Below, piece after piece: positions 5,073 to 6,662 of a stretch of DNA of 6,662 bases. A program made the translations under genes and the position numbers. The notes beneath the pieces are model-generated. The model worked only from the letters and a program-made list of their open reading frames with translations. It ran no database searches and had not been told where the DNA came from. The stretch spans positions 1 to 6,662 of the forward strand of contig JAUUYJ010000142.1 in assembly GCA_030588275.1 (NCBI GenBank), written 5' to 3'. Numbering within the stretch: the first letter of the stretch is position 1; every line of letters begins with the position of its first letter. This DNA comes from Candidatus Zixiibacteriota bacterium (GTDB lineage: Bacteria; Zixibacteria; MSB-5A5; GN15; JAAZOE01).

Positions 5073-6662
5073 TTAATTCTTGAGTCGTAGTCGGGCCTGC
5101 TCAATATTATCAATCGTCCTTTGGCTGTTAGGATATTTTTCAAGTACCATCTCCCACAGCCGGATCGCTTCGGTGTAATCGCCTCGGGTAAAGGCCTCCA
5201 ACCCGTCGAGGTAATTCTGCCAGACAGCCGCATCCTGTTGCAAATCTTCAAGAGTAATCGGCTTGCCAATCTTATCTCTAATTAATTTCAGATATTCCCG
5301 CGCCGTTGCATTCCCCTTATCAAGAGCCAATGCGGCCTTGAAGTTGGCACGGGCAACCGGGGTATTACCTTTGAGATAATTAGTCAATCCCTTTGTCAGA
5401 AGTACTTGAACCCGTAATTGACGGGTGCTTTCATTGTCAGTCTGTGTTGCGGTATTGACAATCGAATCAGCCTTGGCTCGATAGTACGCTTCGAGACTAT
5501 CTGCCTGTTGCCGGTACCTTTGACGCATCGCATCTATTGCAATACTGTCAGAGGCCAAAATTTTGGAAGAAGGCATATTCCTCAAGATAACATGAAGGCT
5601 ATCCAGTTGGCTTTCGACATGGACAGCTTCACTTGCTCCCGGTTCAATATAGACGTTTGCCCCAAGATAATTTTCATACGCCATCTGATAATTACCTTCA
5701 GCAAATTGCTTATCTGCCATTGCCAGTAATGCTAACAGCCGCTGGTGAAGTCTCATACTGACCGAACGGGCCGCATCGGTTCGAGCCATTGCCAAATCGG
5801 AGGCCGAATAACGCGATTGACGACCAACTCCATCGTTGGAACGGACCTTACCAAAATCATAACTGAGAGAAAGGCGATGACTGTCGGTCAGACGATCAAT
5901 AAATTTGTATGCGTAATCAAAGCGCAAATCCTGATACAGAATCCCAAGACCAAGGGTGAAATTATCCCGGTCATAACCAGCCCGGCCACTCAGGCCGGAT
6001 CTGTGATTCAGTTCCAGACCAGAATGAATCTTAACGTTCCGATTTTCCGGTTTATCAAGGTCAAATAATATCGCTCCGGAATACGAATCGTTTCCTCCAC
6101 CCCATAACCAGGCCAAGCCGGTCTTGAGAGTAAACGGTGTCCGCTCACTCGTATTCAATAGTTTAAGACGGGCTCCAACAATATCCTGAAGCGTAATCCC
6201 GGCCCGTAAATTACTGGTCAATTTTGCCTGCCCCGAAAGGTCAAAGCCAAATCCGTAATCGGAATAATCATCAATCGACTGATGGGCCAATTTTAGATTA
6301 ATCCCAGAGGCAAACCGATCGGTAATATTGCGACCATAAGAAAGCAATATCTGCATTCGAGTCGCACTAAATTTTCCAATATCGGAGATGTTATCTCGAC
6401 GACCAATATCATCGGTCCCGATCCGCATAACGGCCAAACCAAAACTTCCCAGATCGGCAGAAGGATAGGCGTACGCCACATAATCGTAAACTGAACTTTC
6501 AAACAGAGTCGTATGTAAGAAAGTCACCTGCTGGCGTGACAAAGAACCTAAGCCAGCCGGGTTGTAATAAATTGTTGCCGCATCATTTCCCATCTCGGTG
6601 AAGCTATTTCCAATCCCCATCGCACGGGCACCCGATCCGATATTGAAGATCGATTCCGAACC
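5073..6662 (-). CDS. PorV/PorQ-like outer-membrane barrel with C-terminal TPRs, 5' end outside window
   Basis: Outer-membrane protein. The frame stays open through the right edge: 14 further codons (GSESIFNIGSGARA) precede the Met at 6620, and they match the family's usual GARAMGMG start, so that Met is internal and the signal peptide lies off-window. Numbering from that Met, the barrel covers about 1-257: hallmark DAATIYYNPAGL (13-24), alternating aromatic strands, and final strand HRLSLSYDFG (248-257). A serine-rich linker follows, then TPR-like units at about 294-325, 404-437 and 465-498 (GLEAFTRGDYTEAIRLW is the clearest), with a helical, probably coiled-coil stretch at 363-395. In Bacteroidetes, PorV works in type IX secretion, but the wider family includes many barrels of unknown role. 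No other secretion gene is visible, so a T9SS role is not claimed. The TPR tail would lie in the periplasm. Confidence 0.85.
   Translation of the reverse strand, partial: GSESIFNIGSGARAMGIGNSFTEMGNDAATIYYNPAGLGSLSRQQVTFLHTTLFESSVYDYVAYAYPSADLGSFGLAVMRIGTDDIGRRDNISDIGKFSATRMQILLSYGRNITDRFASGINLKLAHQSIDDYSDYGFGFDLSGQAKLTSNLRAGITLQDIVGARLKLLNTSERTPFTLKTGLAWLWGGGNDSYSGAILFDLDKPENRNVKIHSGLELNHRSGLSGRAGYDRDNFTLGLGILYQDLRFDYAYKFIDRLTDSHRLSLSYDFGKVRSNDGVGRQSRYSASDLAMARTDAARSVSMRLHQRLLALLAMADKQFAEGNYQMAYENYLGANVYIEPGASEAVHVESQLDSLHVILRNMPSSKILASDSIAIDAMRQRYRQQADSLEAYYRAKADSIVNTATQTDNESTRQLRVQVLLTKGLTNYLKGNTPVARANFKAALALDKGNATAREYLKLIRDKIGKPITLEDLQQDAAVWQNYLDGLEAFTRGDYTEAIRLWEMVLEKYPNSQRTIDNIEQARLRLKN

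Noticed and set aside
4931..5269. 112-codon minus-strand open frame spanning the barrel gene's end and the gap
   Set aside because: It overlaps the barrel gene in another frame, has no recognisable domain and reads as out-of-frame coding shadow plus intergenic sequence.
5073..6662. Type IX secretion locus
   Set aside because: Only one PorV/PorQ-like protein is visible and the family is broad; no other T9SS component is in the window.

Overview
The window holds four genes, all on the minus strand. In transcription order (right to left) they are: a PorV/PorQ-like outer-membrane barrel fused to periplasmic TPRs (5' end beyond the right edge); a membrane sensor that joins an RsbW-type HATPase to an RsbU/SpoIIE PP2C phosphatase; a membrane-anchored GGDEF diguanylate cyclase; and a Wza-like polysaccharide export protein (3' end beyond the left edge). 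There are no tRNA, rRNA, CRISPR or insertion-sequence signals, and no gene-free stretch reaches 300 bases.

Organism: a Gram-negative, double-membraned bacterium, since both an outer-membrane barrel and a capsule/EPS export protein are present. PorV/PorQ-like barrels with TPR tails are typical of the Fibrobacteres-Chlorobi-Bacteroidetes superphylum and neighbouring uncultured lineages (Zixibacteria- or KSB1-like). Composition looks middling in GC by eye, and codon use looks uniform across the four genes. The lineage call is inference only.

Layout: 1-816 export protein (partial); 817-1005 intergenic with a good sigma70-like promoter, a leader stem-loop and an interrupted inverted repeat; 1006-2664 diguanylate cyclase; 2665-2876 intergenic with a second promoter carrying a perfect -35; 2877-4922 HATPase/HAMP/PP2C protein; 4923-5072 intergenic with short repeats and a small hairpin at the start site; 5073-6662 barrel-TPR protein (partial). 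The gaps of 150-212 bases and the separate promoters suggest mostly independent transcription units, not one tight operon.

Working together (inference): the set reads as a surface/biofilm control neighbourhood. The phosphatase protein senses something outside the inner membrane and probably drives a partner-switching module whose STAS protein and sigma factor are not in the window. The diguanylate cyclase makes c-di-GMP, the usual second messenger for exopolysaccharide, and the next gene downstream encodes an exopolysaccharide export channel. Nothing here is a clearly new system. The most unusual items are the single-chain HATPase + PP2C architecture and the barrel-TPR fusion.
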